Assembly: GCF_036884655.1 (NCBI RefSeq)
Contig: NC_088330.1
Coordinates: forward strand, 31,532,001 to 31,596,000
From: Musa acuminata AAA Group
Taxonomy: Eukaryota > Streptophyta > Magnoliopsida > Zingiberales > Musaceae
DNA length: 64,000 nt
Direction of reading: 5' to 3'
This document shows, in pieces, positions 38,901 through 50,482 of this stretch. The translations under genes and the position numbers were made by a program. How positions within the stretch are numbered: position 1 is the stretch's first letter; each line of letters starts with the position of its first letter. The notes under the pieces were generated by a model. It did no database searches. It saw nothing but the letters and a program-made list of their open reading frames with translations, and was not told the origin of the DNA.

Positions 38901-40375
38901 AAGATAAATTACTCAAGTCAAACATAATATGATGAGAAATCATAGAGCCAACAAGCTAGTTTGATTAATGTTGAAAGGATTGAGCAACAAAATGAGGCAT
39001 ACAGTGGTGTTAACAAAAACCAAATAGGTGATCTAGTAGAATATGTAGAATATGGTGGGTATAAAGGTTGAAATATTCATGGAATAAAATAGTATCTTAT
39101 AAGCAATGATATTTCTTAGCAATATAGCATTGCATATCATATATTTGATATGTGACTTTGTTGTTGAATTGTTGCCTAGATTGATTGATGCTTTTGTAAT
39201 AGCATTGTTGCATGTTGTCTCCAGAATAATTATTTAAACGATTATCTTACTAGTTATAGATCTTGTATTTATTGTTAGAATTAATTTTGTTAGCAAAATT
39301 TATGATGATAAAAATAACATGAAAATGTGGTGAATCTTGCTTAAGATAAGCTTCACATTAAATAAGCTTATCATGAAGTTCTTAAAAGATATAAAACTAT
39401 CACAAGCATAAATTACAGTCGAGATCTCATTATAATCTGAACCAAGACCATTTAATACATGAAAAATGATCTCATCATCATCCAGCGGTGCATCAATCAT
39501 AACAAGTGTGTTTACTTAAGTTTTGACAGCCTATATATAGTGACCTTAAAAAACTTAAGTAGAGTTTCTTGAAGTTGCATAAGGTGACCTAAAATTGGTT
39601 GACATACATTGTTGGAAGCTTGAACCACAATTCATAAGAGAAATTTGTAGAGGCTAAGTAGAGAATAATTTGAGGAGAAAGAGAGAGATAATGATAGCAC
39701 TTCTTAAAAGATAATTTTAACGAATGTATATATTAAAAAAAATATTTATGATCCACAACTGTAAGATTTTTTTTTAATTATTAATGAAAGAAAGTGTTGG
39801 TATCATCTACTTAACCTTTCGTAACTAATTAAAAGAGAATAAAATTGAGTCTATCAAAATGTATAATTTATGGGCATGAGTTTAAGGAGCTTGAACAGTA
39901 ACGTTAAATGAAAACAAAAGTATTTTCATGCTGATAAAGTGGAATGAAGTAGTTTACAAGAAAGTGAAGCTTCTTAAAGTATAAAGCTCAATAGGAATTA
40001 CAATATTACGTTCAACCAAGAGGAAACACAAAGCAACAATAGTAAACCAGAGGATCAAAGAAAGAAAAACTCGTTGAAACAACTATTGATCTAATACTAC
40101 GATAAAAATGATTAGCTTGCATTCTATTGATTGTGGGTATAAATTTGTATACACAAGGAGAGATTACAAAATACGATAATTATATATATATATATATATA
40201 ATTAATTAATAATATATATAATATTTATTTAAATCATTTCATAACGTAAGAGATAGATTATTGATATATTTATGATAATATATTATCATAATTTTTACAA
40301 TCTAAAATCATAATAATATATTATCAAAATATTAAGATATCATAATTTATTTTTTAAATAATATCTTTCCTAATA
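35928..40375 (-). mobile_element. Decayed Copia retrotransposon with both LTRs
   Basis: Two LTRs of about 250-259 bases are recognisable at 35928-36186 (3' LTR in element orientation) and 40126-40375 (5' LTR). Both read TATTAGGAA(A/G)GATATTATT at their starts on the minus strand and end near CCAC(A/T)ATCAAT. Between them, on the minus strand, a gag UBN2 fragment lies at 39300-39500 (DAPLDDDEIIFHVLNGLG). The reverse-transcriptase/RNase H linker lies at 36727-36933 (QQKYIYDLLNRTYILEANVV, then YCQVVDDLHSL). Internal sequence is full of stops. A polypurine-like stretch precedes the 3' LTR near 36190-36215. No clear target duplication was found, so the ends may be off by a few bases. Confidence 0.75.
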
Positions 40376-41111
40376 CTAACCACTTTAGTAAAAATAATTA
40401 AGCTTAAACATAGATCCCAACAGGAAAAGTTGTTAGACTTTACAAGGATCTTTGTTATGCCCGAAATAAATATTATGACATTATAGCATCATTTTAAGTT
40501 AATATTATTTTTAAATAAATAACAATAAATACATGCCTTCTTCCGTCCCAAATTAATTTTTATTTTAATTGTATTTTTGACTTTACAAGAGTTGATACAA
40601 GACTTGAGAGAAATAGTCTCAAGTAAATTTCTTTTTCTTATAGCTTTGTATGGGTCAATGTAGGCAGCAGCATATAAGTGAGATTAATTAGTTGGGCTGT
40701 GGATTTGTATTATCGAACTGTCTTCATTCGAAGAGTTGTCTTATTAAAAGAAATAATTCCCTACCTCTATGCCATCTTATTAAAAGAAAAAATCCCTACT
40801 TATTTTATTATCAATTTATTATCAAGTGCAATATTTTTTATTTTATTTATTTTTTCTAAAAAAATAGTATATATATTATCTTAAATCTTCAAATTTTAAA
40901 TAAAATATTAGTAAAAGACGAAGTCTTTCTAAAGAAAAGAGAAACTATTTATGACCTTTTAGGATGATACCTTTTCAAACATCTTAAAATAGAATACGTT
41001 CCATATATATATATATATATCATTTTAAATATTTAGAGAGATATAATATCAAGATTTTAGAGGAATAGCAATGTTATTTCGGAACTTTCAAAGGATAGAG
41101 ATGTAAAATCA
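40376..41111. other. AT-rich spacer upstream of TIM13
   Basis: No gene is recognised. A short (TA)n run lies near 41006-41022, and the (A/T)-rich block 40500-40880 has no coding signal. Confidence 0.45.
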
Positions 41112-41143
41112 GTTATATAGTTTCAATCCCAAAACTAGGGTTT
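41112..41143 (+). promoter_or_regulatory. TATA-like element and telo-box of TIM13
   Basis: A TTATATAG element at about 41113-41120 is followed by ACTAGGGTTT (reverse of AAACCCTA, the telo-box) at 41134-41143, 130 bases before the ATG. Telo-boxes are common in plant genes for ribosomal and mitochondrial biogenesis. Confidence 0.5.
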
Positions 41144-41273
41144 TTAGTCAAGTCTCTTCTCTGTTTCCGTTCCCTCTCGCGCTCTCCCTCGCTCGCTCAC
41201 TCGCGAAACCAAGAAAGGGGGAAGAAGATTGCGGCAGAATCCAGCGCCACGTCTCGTTGGTTCTCCGCTGCCG

Positions 41274-43808
41274 ATGGATCCCTTCTCGTCTCCTTCGCCG
41301 TTGGGCTCCTCGTCGGAGCAGGCAGCGCCGTCGGCCGAGGCCCTCATGGACCAGCTCAAGAACCAGCTCGCCCAGGCCTACGCCGAAGAGTTCTTCGAGG
41401 TACGCCGTCAGTTATGGAGTCCTTGATTCCAAGTTGGATTTCGTTGGTTTTGATGCTTGTAACCCTGTTTCTTCTTGAATCTGCTTCTCGATTTGATGCT
41501 AAGTTTGTTCCTGCGATTTGCTTCTCTGAAACACGGTTGCCTAATGTTATCTCTAGCTATACCATTCGATCTTGATCAAGTCACCGGGAAGTCGGTCTCT
41601 TCGGGACAAAAACCGGCAGTAGAACACTTCCATCTTGTTTGCGTTGATGTCAGACGAGTTTCTTTCTTCTTTCTTTTCTATTACGATCTAGGGTCTCTCT
41701 TCAATATAGTAGATTGCCACTATTTAGGTTTTCTAGGTAATTTTATTCGTGTGCCACACATTAAGATTTTTGGCCATTCTTTTGCTGATGATTATTGGGA
41801 AGAGACAGGTTATTGGTGCATTCATTGTCAAGGACACTTAATTTGTCGATGATTTGAACGTAAGGACTTTTTTGTTCATTGGGAAGAGACAGGTTACTTA
41901 AGGAATGGTTGTACTCTTTGTTCATTCATGATTTCAGTTTTTAAAAGGCTTATGTTCGAAAGCTTCATCTTCAAACTGGGTAATACTGAAGTCACATGTA
42001 TATGGCGCACTTAAGGAAGCTAAAAAATCACCTTTTTTATGTTTTAGATGAAGATATACTATTAAAATTTCCATTACCATCGATTTGTTTGTCCTAGTTG
42101 TTTTACTGTTGGATTATATCTCTAGAAATGCTGTGTAAGTTTGAATGCTTGACCTCTTTCATTCAGCTTTTCCTTGCTGGATCATGCAAATTCTTCTTTT
42201 TTTAAGTTTCTGTTGGTGTAGGGGCTGATCCATAGCAATTTCTTGAGCCTGTTAAAAAAGTCAAGAGCAAAAAGAACTGATGAAAACAAAATAAAAAGTA
42301 AGATGGCTTTTCCAATTGGACTGTCCAGGATGGGTGTACACAATTCGCAACTTAAACCATGAAAGGGTCAAATGCACGTCCACGCCCTATCTTCAGTGGC
42401 CTACCTAAACTTTTAACATCTAATCCAGGAAACTATGAAATCGTAGACTTTGAATACAATTAAACTGAGAATATATAAGTGGTAAGATATTTTTTTTTTA
42501 AAGTGTGTTTATTTTTTGTGAAGCATGAGGTTTTAGATTAGCTATGATTCACTGTTATGTGGCTATTCTGTGAAATAGCAGTTTAAAAATTAGATATTTC
42601 TCTGAGGTTTTCATTGAATAATGTGTGCTATAAATTATTGCACTAGAAACAAGTGATATGGTTTTATAGTAATGGTTTCAGCTATTAAAATTTGTCTAGG
42701 CACTATTATGCACTTAAAATTTGCCTTTTACTAGTGCTAAGTTGGTACTGCTACACTAATTTGTGCAAAATCATATTAGATGTATAAAATAAAGATTATT
42801 CTTAGGTGAAATGGTCAGTGCACTAGATTTTCATATAGCCCTTTTGCCCTTAAAATTCCTTGTGGATCTGTTGCTACTTGGAAGATAAACTGGAAGAAGA
42901 GTTGTAGTTAACTTGTGCCTTTTTATATATTCAATACTTCATACATGTAATTTTGCATGAGATCTTGTTTCCGAGTAAAAAAAAGTAAAAACAGCAAATA
43001 ACCTTCTGAACCATTGGTGAAGCATATCATCCGCATGCAGATCCTTAGTTACTCGGAAACCATTGGTTTCCTCGGAAAAGACCTGCCTATATTTCCTAGC
43101 AGAATTTGCAAAAAAATATGCTGGTCGCTTTGAATTTCTGTAGATATGCACAAAATCTATATCTCAAAACGATTTAAACAGTTTGAGACCATTAGTGATA
43201 GCGTTCTTAATTTTCCATCTTTTCTGTAGTGTGCCTTATGGCAGCCTCCTGCACACCCAGGACAACTGCAGCCTCAGAATTAACTGCAGAGAGTTTTGTG
43301 ATATTGTAGCCAGTTATGCCGACTCCGAATGAGATTGAACAGGGACAGTTTGTTCATTTGTGGCAAATCTACATTCAAACTTGTTGCCTTGATAATCAGT
43401 TTGCACCGTCAGAAAAGAAAGAAAACTATACACTTTTCCTGCTTTACAGAGAGGGATTTTAGATTGATGGGTACTGATTTTCACAATGTTACTGTTCTTA
43501 TGCACATATCACCTAAACTTGTTAAAAGTTCTGTACAATGGGTTGATCTTGTACATCTTTACCGGTTGTCATTTTGAGGCCCACTTTCGCTATAATTTTA
43601 TTCGACAAGTTATTGCTTGTTCGTGTTACTAAGTCTATGTGCTGAATTTACGCTACAGACTATAAGGAGCAAGTGCTTTGCCAAGTGCATCACAAAGCCT
43701 GGAACAAGCTTGAGTGGAAGTGAGAGCAGTTGCATCTCGCGTTGTGTGGATCGCTACATCGAGGCAACTGGTATCATCAGTCGAGCTCTTTTCAGTTCAC
43801 CTCGTTAG
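41274..43808 (+). CDS. TIM13: Mitochondrial import translocase subunit Tim13
   Basis: Two exons (41274-41399 and 43659-43808) joined in phase 0 encode 91 aa. Exon 1 gives MDPFSSPSPLG then ALMDQLKNQLAQAYAEEFFE; exon 2 gives TIRSKCFAKCITKPG, SGSESSCISRCVDRY and ATGIISRALF. The twin CX3C motif is complete (Cys48/Cys52 and Cys67/Cys71, 14-residue spacing), the signature of small Tim chaperones. Tim13 pairs with Tim8 in the intermembrane space as a hexamer escorting hydrophobic precursors to the inner and outer membranes. Length and exon junction after FFE match plant Tim13. The single intron is 2259 bases and holds no other gene that I can see. Confidence 0.95.
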
Positions 43809-44684
43809 TTCCAAGCATAGCTTAATTTGGTCAGTGAGCTTGGTGATCATGAGCCACCCCTACAAGGCTATGCATCCATTACTTGTTTTGCAACTTGACT
43901 TTACCTTCCATCCTATATCTCATTTCTTGTTGCTAATCCCAGAGGTAAATTGTGAGCATTGTTGATTGGCTGAAAGTTTATATCTTGTCACGAAGTCGGA
44001 GACAATTTTAAAGACATTATTCCAACAATTTATCATGATGTCATGTTTTCTTATATTCTTGGATTCTTTTTCCAGTCCATGCAGTTCACTGCCTGATGTG
44101 CCATCTTAAGATCTTTCTAGTTAAAACTTCTATCATTCAACTATGTCTCTCACACTCGCATCTCAAATGGAATGTTTAACTCATATGGCTTTTATTGTGG
44201 TGTGGATGGCCACCAAAGCCAACATTCTCGTGGGAGAACAAAAAATCGAATTTAAATATAGGTTGAACTCTGCCACAAGGGAACCATCCTTACGTAGCTT
44301 TACTTTTGATGTGACCCAATTTAATTTATAGGCCGTTCATCGAGAGCCCAATCACTTCATCCTTTGCCAAATAGACGAGCTTTATTCAACTTGGACCGAC
44401 ATCCAAGTTTGACCTCATCATCTGTCTGTCTTTATTATCCTTGTTAGGATAAGAGTTGTTCTTTGTAAGGAAGGTTTCATCCTTGATATCAATTCGACTA
44501 CGTTCTAGAATGATGCAGATCGGTGTGTTACGCAACTATTATCATGCTGTAGAAATGTTTCGAGAGTCCCTTTTTAGTACGTATATATAATGTTCTTTTA
44601 TTACAACGATGGGGAATGTCGTAACGCTCCTTATTGTAGATGATGCAATCTCACTTGGTCTCCTCGATGCCTGTTCGATTCCCC
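43809..44684. other. Convergent intergenic region of TIM13 and the DMR6-like gene
   Basis: This segment holds the 3' UTR and terminator regions of two convergent genes. No further gene or repeat was recognised. Confidence 0.5.
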
Positions 44685-46587
44685 TCAGCGTTTGAAGAAG
44701 TCCAAGCAATGCTCGTCCAGGGCTCTGCTCCAGAACTTGTCGTAGTACTGTTCGTAAGTGTAGCTCCTGTACATGGCCCGACACCCGTCGCCGCCCACGA
44801 GCTTCTCCGGGGGGCTGATCACCACGCTGTTGCCGGGGCAAAGGAATGACGCCACCGATATCCTCTCCTTGTCGGAGTTGACCACCGCTCGATGCCGCAC
44901 GCTCCTATACCTTCCATTGCTCAATGCCTGCATTCACGTATGCACAGCTTTTACCTTGTCTAATTCCTAACCTTTTTTACACAGAGAAGAAGGAAAGGGA
45001 AGGGGTGAGCTGATGGAAGTCAAATTCTCGGACCGTAACATATTCAAAGATGATCACGCAGTCAGAGAAGAGAAAGAGGAGCACAAAGACTCGATATCTC
45101 TCGGGGTGTTCCAGTCCGGATAAGAACAAGATACTCAGTCTGATAATGGAACAGTGGGGACCGATAACGTGGCATCGTTGACATCTTCTGCTACGTCCAA
45201 ATGAAGAAGACGTTTAAGAAGAAAATTAAGTTCAATCCCTGGAAAATCTCAAGGAGAATTAAGTGATAGTGGGAAGAAAAAGAACAATTTGCTTTTACTT
45301 TTCTTTCCCAGGTGCGCAGAAGGATCGAATGATCATTAATTAGGTGGAGACACGGAAGAACACTACGGCTATGTCTCTCTGTCTTCTGATCATATATGAC
45401 ATTTTATGTGATGAGGGATACCTGCAGTTGGTCAGCGACGTTGACGACCAAGGCGTTGGGTAGGGGACGAACGGCCATCCATCTGCCGTCCTTGAGGACC
45501 TGCAACCCCGCCACATTTGGATCCTGGAGAAGAATGGTTAGGACGTTGGGGTCGGTGTGAGCCGGCAAGCCATACGTGAGCTCGGGATCGGGGCACTTCG
45601 GGTAGTAGTTCACTGCCATATGTTGTTCCTGCTCGCCGAGCATCTTTTCCAGGTAGTCCTCTTCCAGTTCCAAGCTCAGAGAGATTGCTCCCAGCAGCCG
45701 AAACCCTAGTCGACGGACTTCCCTGCAGTAAGCGCTCACCACTTCCCTGACACACGTACAAAGCAGGAGAGATTGTTTTCTTCCCCTCAAAAGATGGTAC
45801 TGCATGCAGAGTGCGTAAATAAAATGGTGCATATGACACACGTTGCCTTTCTCTACTCACAAGTAGCAATCATATATATATGTAGAATGAAAGGTTTAGT
45901 AGACAGTACGTAGATGAGCATATCCAAAGGGCTCAGACATACCATGTGAAGTCACAAGAAGACAGCAGTTGGCCATCCATTGCCTATGGGATACATGCAT
46001 ATGGCATTACATGAAGAAAAAAGGGATGGGGAAATCTTACTTGAACGAAGTGGGGTTTGAAGGCCAATCGGGCACGAGCTCCTCAAGCGGATAGCAGTGG
46101 AGGCGGAGATAGTCCCTCCAGTTGCGGACCGACTCCTTCCTGATGTTGAAGCTCGTCGACAGCCTCATCTTCTTCGTGGTGTCGTCGGAGTAGTACTTCT
46201 CCTTCTCTTCCGGTGGGAGGTGAAAGAATTCCGAAGCCACTCCCATCATCTTCTGCATCGAATCCACCGTCACTCCGTGGTTCACTACCTGCACACAGAC
46301 ATACATATATATATGTATAGAGAGAGAGAGCAGTGAACACTTTGTTAAAGTAGCAGGGAAGAACGAGGCTGCAGACGGCAGGAACGCACCTGGAAGAAGC
46401 CGAAAGACCTGCAGGCGACGGCGACTTGCGCGACGATCTGCTGCTTATCGGGTGAGCCGAGATCGATGATGGGGATGTTGGTGTCGTTGATCACGTCGTG
46501 GAGACGAGGCCTTTGTGACTCTGGCCGGACGTAGCTCTCGGGGAGGGCGATGTGGTTGCCGGCCGCCGAGAGCAGTTGGCTTGCCAT
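44685..46587 (-). CDS. DMR6: DMR6-like 2-oxoglutarate/Fe(II) oxygenase
   Basis: Four exons on the minus strand (46587-46390, 46288-46041, 45746-45422, 44927-44685) encode 337 aa. The N-terminal DIOX_N part has IPIIDLGS and ACRSFGFFQVVNHGV. The double-stranded beta-helix core supplies the iron triad His212-x-Asp214 (PAHTDPNVLT) and His269 (SVRHRAVVN), and the 2-oxoglutarate site Arg279-x-Ser281 (ERISVASF). MAVNYYPKCPDPELTYGLP and KESVRNWRDYLRLHCYP match DMR6/DLO proteins, which hydroxylate salicylic acid at C5 (or C3) and act as negative regulators of immunity; some also act as flavone synthases. Substrate choice cannot be told by eye, so the symbol means DMR6-like. A (CT)n tract on the coding strand touches the start codon. 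Confidence 0.9.
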
Positions 46588-46589
46588 GG

Positions 46590-46612
46590 GAGAGAGAGAG
46601 AGAGAGAGAGAG
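46590..46612. repeat. Dinucleotide tract abutting the DMR6-like start codon
   Basis: An (AG)n run on the + strand, read as (CT)n in the 5' UTR of the DMR6-like gene, ends three bases from the ATG. Confidence 0.9.
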
Positions 46613-46693
46613 TGGAGACTCAACACAAATGTTATGGGGTAGTTCCTGAATTGAGGTCCCTTAAAAACCGTCGTACTTTGATCAATCCATTAT

Positions 46694-46766
46694 TCGTATA
46701 TAATTTAGATCAGAAAATGCGACAGAATTTTTGGCACGATAAAAACCATCGTAGATGATGACGTCA
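46694..46766 (-). promoter_or_regulatory. DMR6-like promoter: TATA-like box and TGACGTCA palindrome
   Basis: On the minus strand a TTATATA box lies at 46697-46703, about 110 bases before the ATG. A perfect TGACGTCA palindrome lies at 46759-46766, about 60 bases further up. TGACG is the core site of TGA-type bZIP factors, which with NPR1 mediate salicylate responses, and DMR6 genes are known to be salicylate-responsive. The match of motif, position and gene type is suggestive; binding is inferred. Confidence 0.5.
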
Positions 46767-47460
46767 GCAGTATGACTGCAGACAACACTCCAAACCTATG
46801 GGAGGAGTTGAGGCCATACTTGCAATTTAGAGAACGATAAATGTTGCTATGATTTGAGGGGTGGCGGGGAAGACCGAGTACCGAGAATCCAACAATGAAC
46901 CGAATCAATCGACAGGCGAAATCAAATGCTTGCAAAGGTCAAACCCTTGTCTCATTCGATCATAATACTTATTTTATGCATCAGAGTACGACTATTACGC
47001 AATTGCGAATGAAACACTTGCCAGAAGCAAAATGACTCTCACGCAATTGAGAGTCCTTTCACTATTTTTGACTTGATACCATATTATATATATATATCAT
47101 GAAGAATTGCATTGCAAGTCAAAGTCTATCTAATAAAGATTTTGATTTAGTCCACCATTAGGTTTGGAAATGTATATTGCTTGTCAACGAAAAGGAAATT
47201 TCATTTATTCGATTGAAAAATTATTGACATAAAAAAAGGTAATTGGTCAAGCAGATTCACGAATCCGGGTTGTGGCAATCGGATCCTGTCGACCCGACCG
47301 GGTTGACCAACTTTCCGGGTCGGATGGATTTCGGATGACCCGAGTACGAGATAAGAAGGAAGTGTGCGATTCGGATCCACACCCGACAACCCGACAACCC
47401 GACCTCTAGGGCTTTCAGAAGGCGACGAAGGAAGGGACGATCGGTCGGGTGGGGCAGCTG
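46767..47460. other. Divergent spacer between the DMR6-like gene and the RPA43-like copy
   Basis: AT-rich up to about 47260, then a GC-rich block (47270-47460) with repeated CCCGACAACCCGAC steps that probably is the old promoter/leader of the RPA43-like gene. Confidence 0.4.
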
Positions 47461-49258
47461 ATGGAGAGGCTTGACGGCGGTGCAGTGGGGCCTGGTGGTG
47501 GTGTATGTCCACCCTTCCATCGCCAACAAGGTCCGCCGCGCCCTTCCCAGCTACTCCTTTAGAAAGCTTTACGCTCAATCTCTTTCTTTATCTGTGTTCT
47601 TCATATTTCCATTTTTTCCGTTTCTTGATAGTTTAATCTCTTTGGAAGAAATGTGTATTTTGTTCCTTTTTTCTATTTTATTTATTTCGTCGTATTAATT
47701 TCATTTAAATTGTAGCAAGAATAACATGTATGTAGTTTGGTTGTATTAGGATCATAATCATACAAGTTAAGAGTTTTGAGAAATGTCCATAATCTCACAG
47801 CCATCTTGCAAATTCATAAGTGCGTGCCCTAGAAGTTTCCTTGTCAAAATTGTTCGTCAATCACTTGAAACAACAAGACCCATGTTTTGTTTTATCGCAA
47901 CCAATTTATTGACCATCATGAGGGACCAATCCAAATAAAGTATTGAAAGTATTGGTATAAGAAAAATTTCCTAGACAACACCATGATTATTTCATATTTG
48001 AATAATGGAAAGTGCAGGCAGCTATTACGGACTCCTGTCTGTCTTGAAGCAACTGGGATATCTGTTCTTTCTGGTTGCCTTTTTATCTAAAAGGGAGTAT
48101 AACAACCTTCTTAGAGTTTCTATGCTATAAACGTAAAAAAATACAGGTCTTGAGTCTCACAACTTTGACGTAACCATTAATTTTTGTTTTAACGCATCGA
48201 TTAACTTCAAATGAGAGTTTAAAATGGACATTTTATATTTTGCGTATTTGTATTTTGTTTGATGCACTTGAAATGATATTTAGACAAAGTCATTAGTTGT
48301 TCTTTATGATTGATGACTTTTTGATCGGAGCTAAACATTTGATTTTCCTATAGCGGTGGAAGGAAGCATAATGAGCAACTTTGATTATTTAAATATGATG
48401 AAGATGATTAGATGGGATAACAATGAAGATACTAGGTCATTGTATATATGTGTATATTTCATGCAATTATATCTCTACTTATAAACTTTGGAGCTGAATT
48501 GAACTTTATGGTTTGCTATCCTAGATTTATTATTATCTTAAGAAAAAATATTTTGACTTCTTGTACACAGTAATTTCTTGCTCTTCATTTGGTTGTACAA
48601 TTTCTTCTTGAATTTCCTTCTGTTTTCCTTATAAACCAACTAAAAAAGTTTAGGAATGAAACCCCAAAAGAAGCTTTAGCATATGTGAATATCTGTGGAT
48701 CTATGATCCCTCCCATGCACGACACGCAAACACGCCTAAGCAAAAACAGGAAGAAACTATAACTAACTATCAAAATCCTGCTTTCATGTGCCTTTCAAGT
48801 GTTTATTTCTTACTGTTCTATGAAAATATTACTCTAACTGTGCAGCTATCATCCTGGATATGCACAATTCTGATGTGTGGAACTAGATTTTGGATATTTT
48901 AGGTTACTTATTGTGAATACTATATTTAATCATGACATATTACCTCTTGATCTTTTCATAATCCTTTTGGATATCCTGCTGTGATCACAAATATTGGTAT
49001 ATCCTTTATTCAAACCTGTTGCAAGTACTTCAATACACATGAGAGGGAAGGATGAGTTCCAAAAATGTTTCAACAGCATACTATTCTTATTCTTTTTCTT
49101 TGACAGATGATGATGAAATATTTGATGGCGTGATATTGGCTTATGAAACTGATATTCCTAGAAAACGTGCAAAGATCCTTTCGGGTCTAAGACTATACTT
49201 TGGAGTTAAGTGAAAGCAAATTTACTGCTTTTTCCTCCTCGGCCAAACATGTTATTAG
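47461..49258 (+). pseudogene. Broken RNA polymerase I subunit RPA43-like gene
   Basis: Two exon-like segments on the + strand match the N-terminal Rpb7/A43 fold. The first starts ATGGAGAGGCTTG at 47461, but the conserved VVYVHPSIANKVRRAL text lies in another frame, so a frameshift separates them. The second segment (49107-49258, after an acceptor TTTGACAG) reads EIFDGVILAYETDIP and KRAKILSG, then YFGVK, and then meets TGA at 49211. Shifting by one base restores family-like text (KANLLLF, then PNMLL) up to a donor TTAG|GT. Two independent frame breaks suggest a pseudogene; sequencing error or an odd isoform is possible. I could not find the remaining OB-fold exons downstream. Confidence 0.6.
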
Positions 49259-49737
49259 GTAAAGTACATCATCATGCTATGGATCATGCTACTTTTATGC
49301 CCATACTTATTTTGTGTCCAAGCATGTTGCTTTATGCTGAGTCTCTCTTGTAATCAGTTTGTATGGCAGCCTGAGCCATTCTTGCAAGAAAAGGGAAGTA
49401 AGTTGATATATGTTTATGCCTGATTCCTGAAGAAGCTGTTGAGACAAGGGGGAGCAGATCAAGTAAATGTAATCTGTAGAAGAAAAATTCTTAAAAGAGC
49501 TTTTAATATCATGAGGACCATTTTGAGCTTGTACCAAACTGCATTATTTGGTCGGTTTACATCATGATACAGCCACCCCTTATGCACAAGGCTAGCACCA
49601 TCATTCTAAAGAATTTTCATGTAAGTATTCTGATATTATGAGGGTGTATTGTGTCAGTTAGGAGATGATAAGTTCGTCATGTTATGAAATACTCATTTAC
49701 CCTGTTATTGTGTTTTGCAAAGTGCTTTAGACATTTA

Positions 49738-50479
49738 GGGCATATTTGGGCACACATTTGTATTTTTTTAATGTGCATTTGGAGAAACAGGTTTATGTGA
49801 ATATGTAATTGTGGAATGCATTGTCTGATAAAAAATAGATGAAAACTGAATCTTAAATGTGTATTGATGTAAGTGTATTTCAAAAGTCCATTGAATATTA
49901 TGTGACAAATTTATCCATCTGACATTTTTAATATTTATTCAAAAGTGAATACATATTTTTGTATTAAAATTAATAAGTAAATAAATAAACGATGTATGTA
50001 ATCTTAGAAAAAATTTCATATGGCCTAGATACATAATAAATAAAAAATATAATCATATAAATGAATGTAAAATAACATTTGCAAATAAATAAATAAGATT
50101 TCACCTTATAAAAGAAATAAATCATGTTGGTTTCTTGTAAGAGGAGTCGATGGACTTGTGAGAGCCTAAGAGGAGAGTCGGCGATGGCAAAAATCAAGAG
50201 AAGGGGAGAGGAAATAAGAATTAGGGATTCTATTATATAGTGATAATCTTGTAATTTGAGAGAATGTCATAGGATACTTTGGGAAATCTAAAAAAAATCA
50301 TTAGTATCCCACAAATGCTGAAATACTAATGCTATCTTGAGGTAATATCAGTATTTGAGTATTTGCAATGCAGCATCTAGGCCAAATGCCATTTGAAAAA
50401 GTTTACCAAGCATCAATTCACATTTGAAATGTGCATTGGGCCCTCAATGCACATTTTGAATGTGTTCCCAAGTACACCC
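49738..50479. mobile_element. Tourist-like (PIF/Harbinger) MITE
   Basis: A 742-base element with terminal inverted repeats GGGCATATTTGGGCACACAT (left) and the reverse of GTGTTCCCAAGTACACCC (right) is flanked by TTA on both sides (49735-49737 and 50480-50482). TTA target duplications and a GGGC...TTTGG start are the signature of PIF/Harbinger-derived MITEs. The inside is AT-rich without a transposase. It sits downstream of the RPA43-like exons. Confidence 0.82.
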
Positions 50480-50482
50480 TTA

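Noticed and set aside
44542..44841. 99-aa minus-strand frame overlapping the last exon of the DMR6-like gene
   Set aside because: It is an alternative frame of the same exon and lacks the oxygenase motifs found in the true frame.
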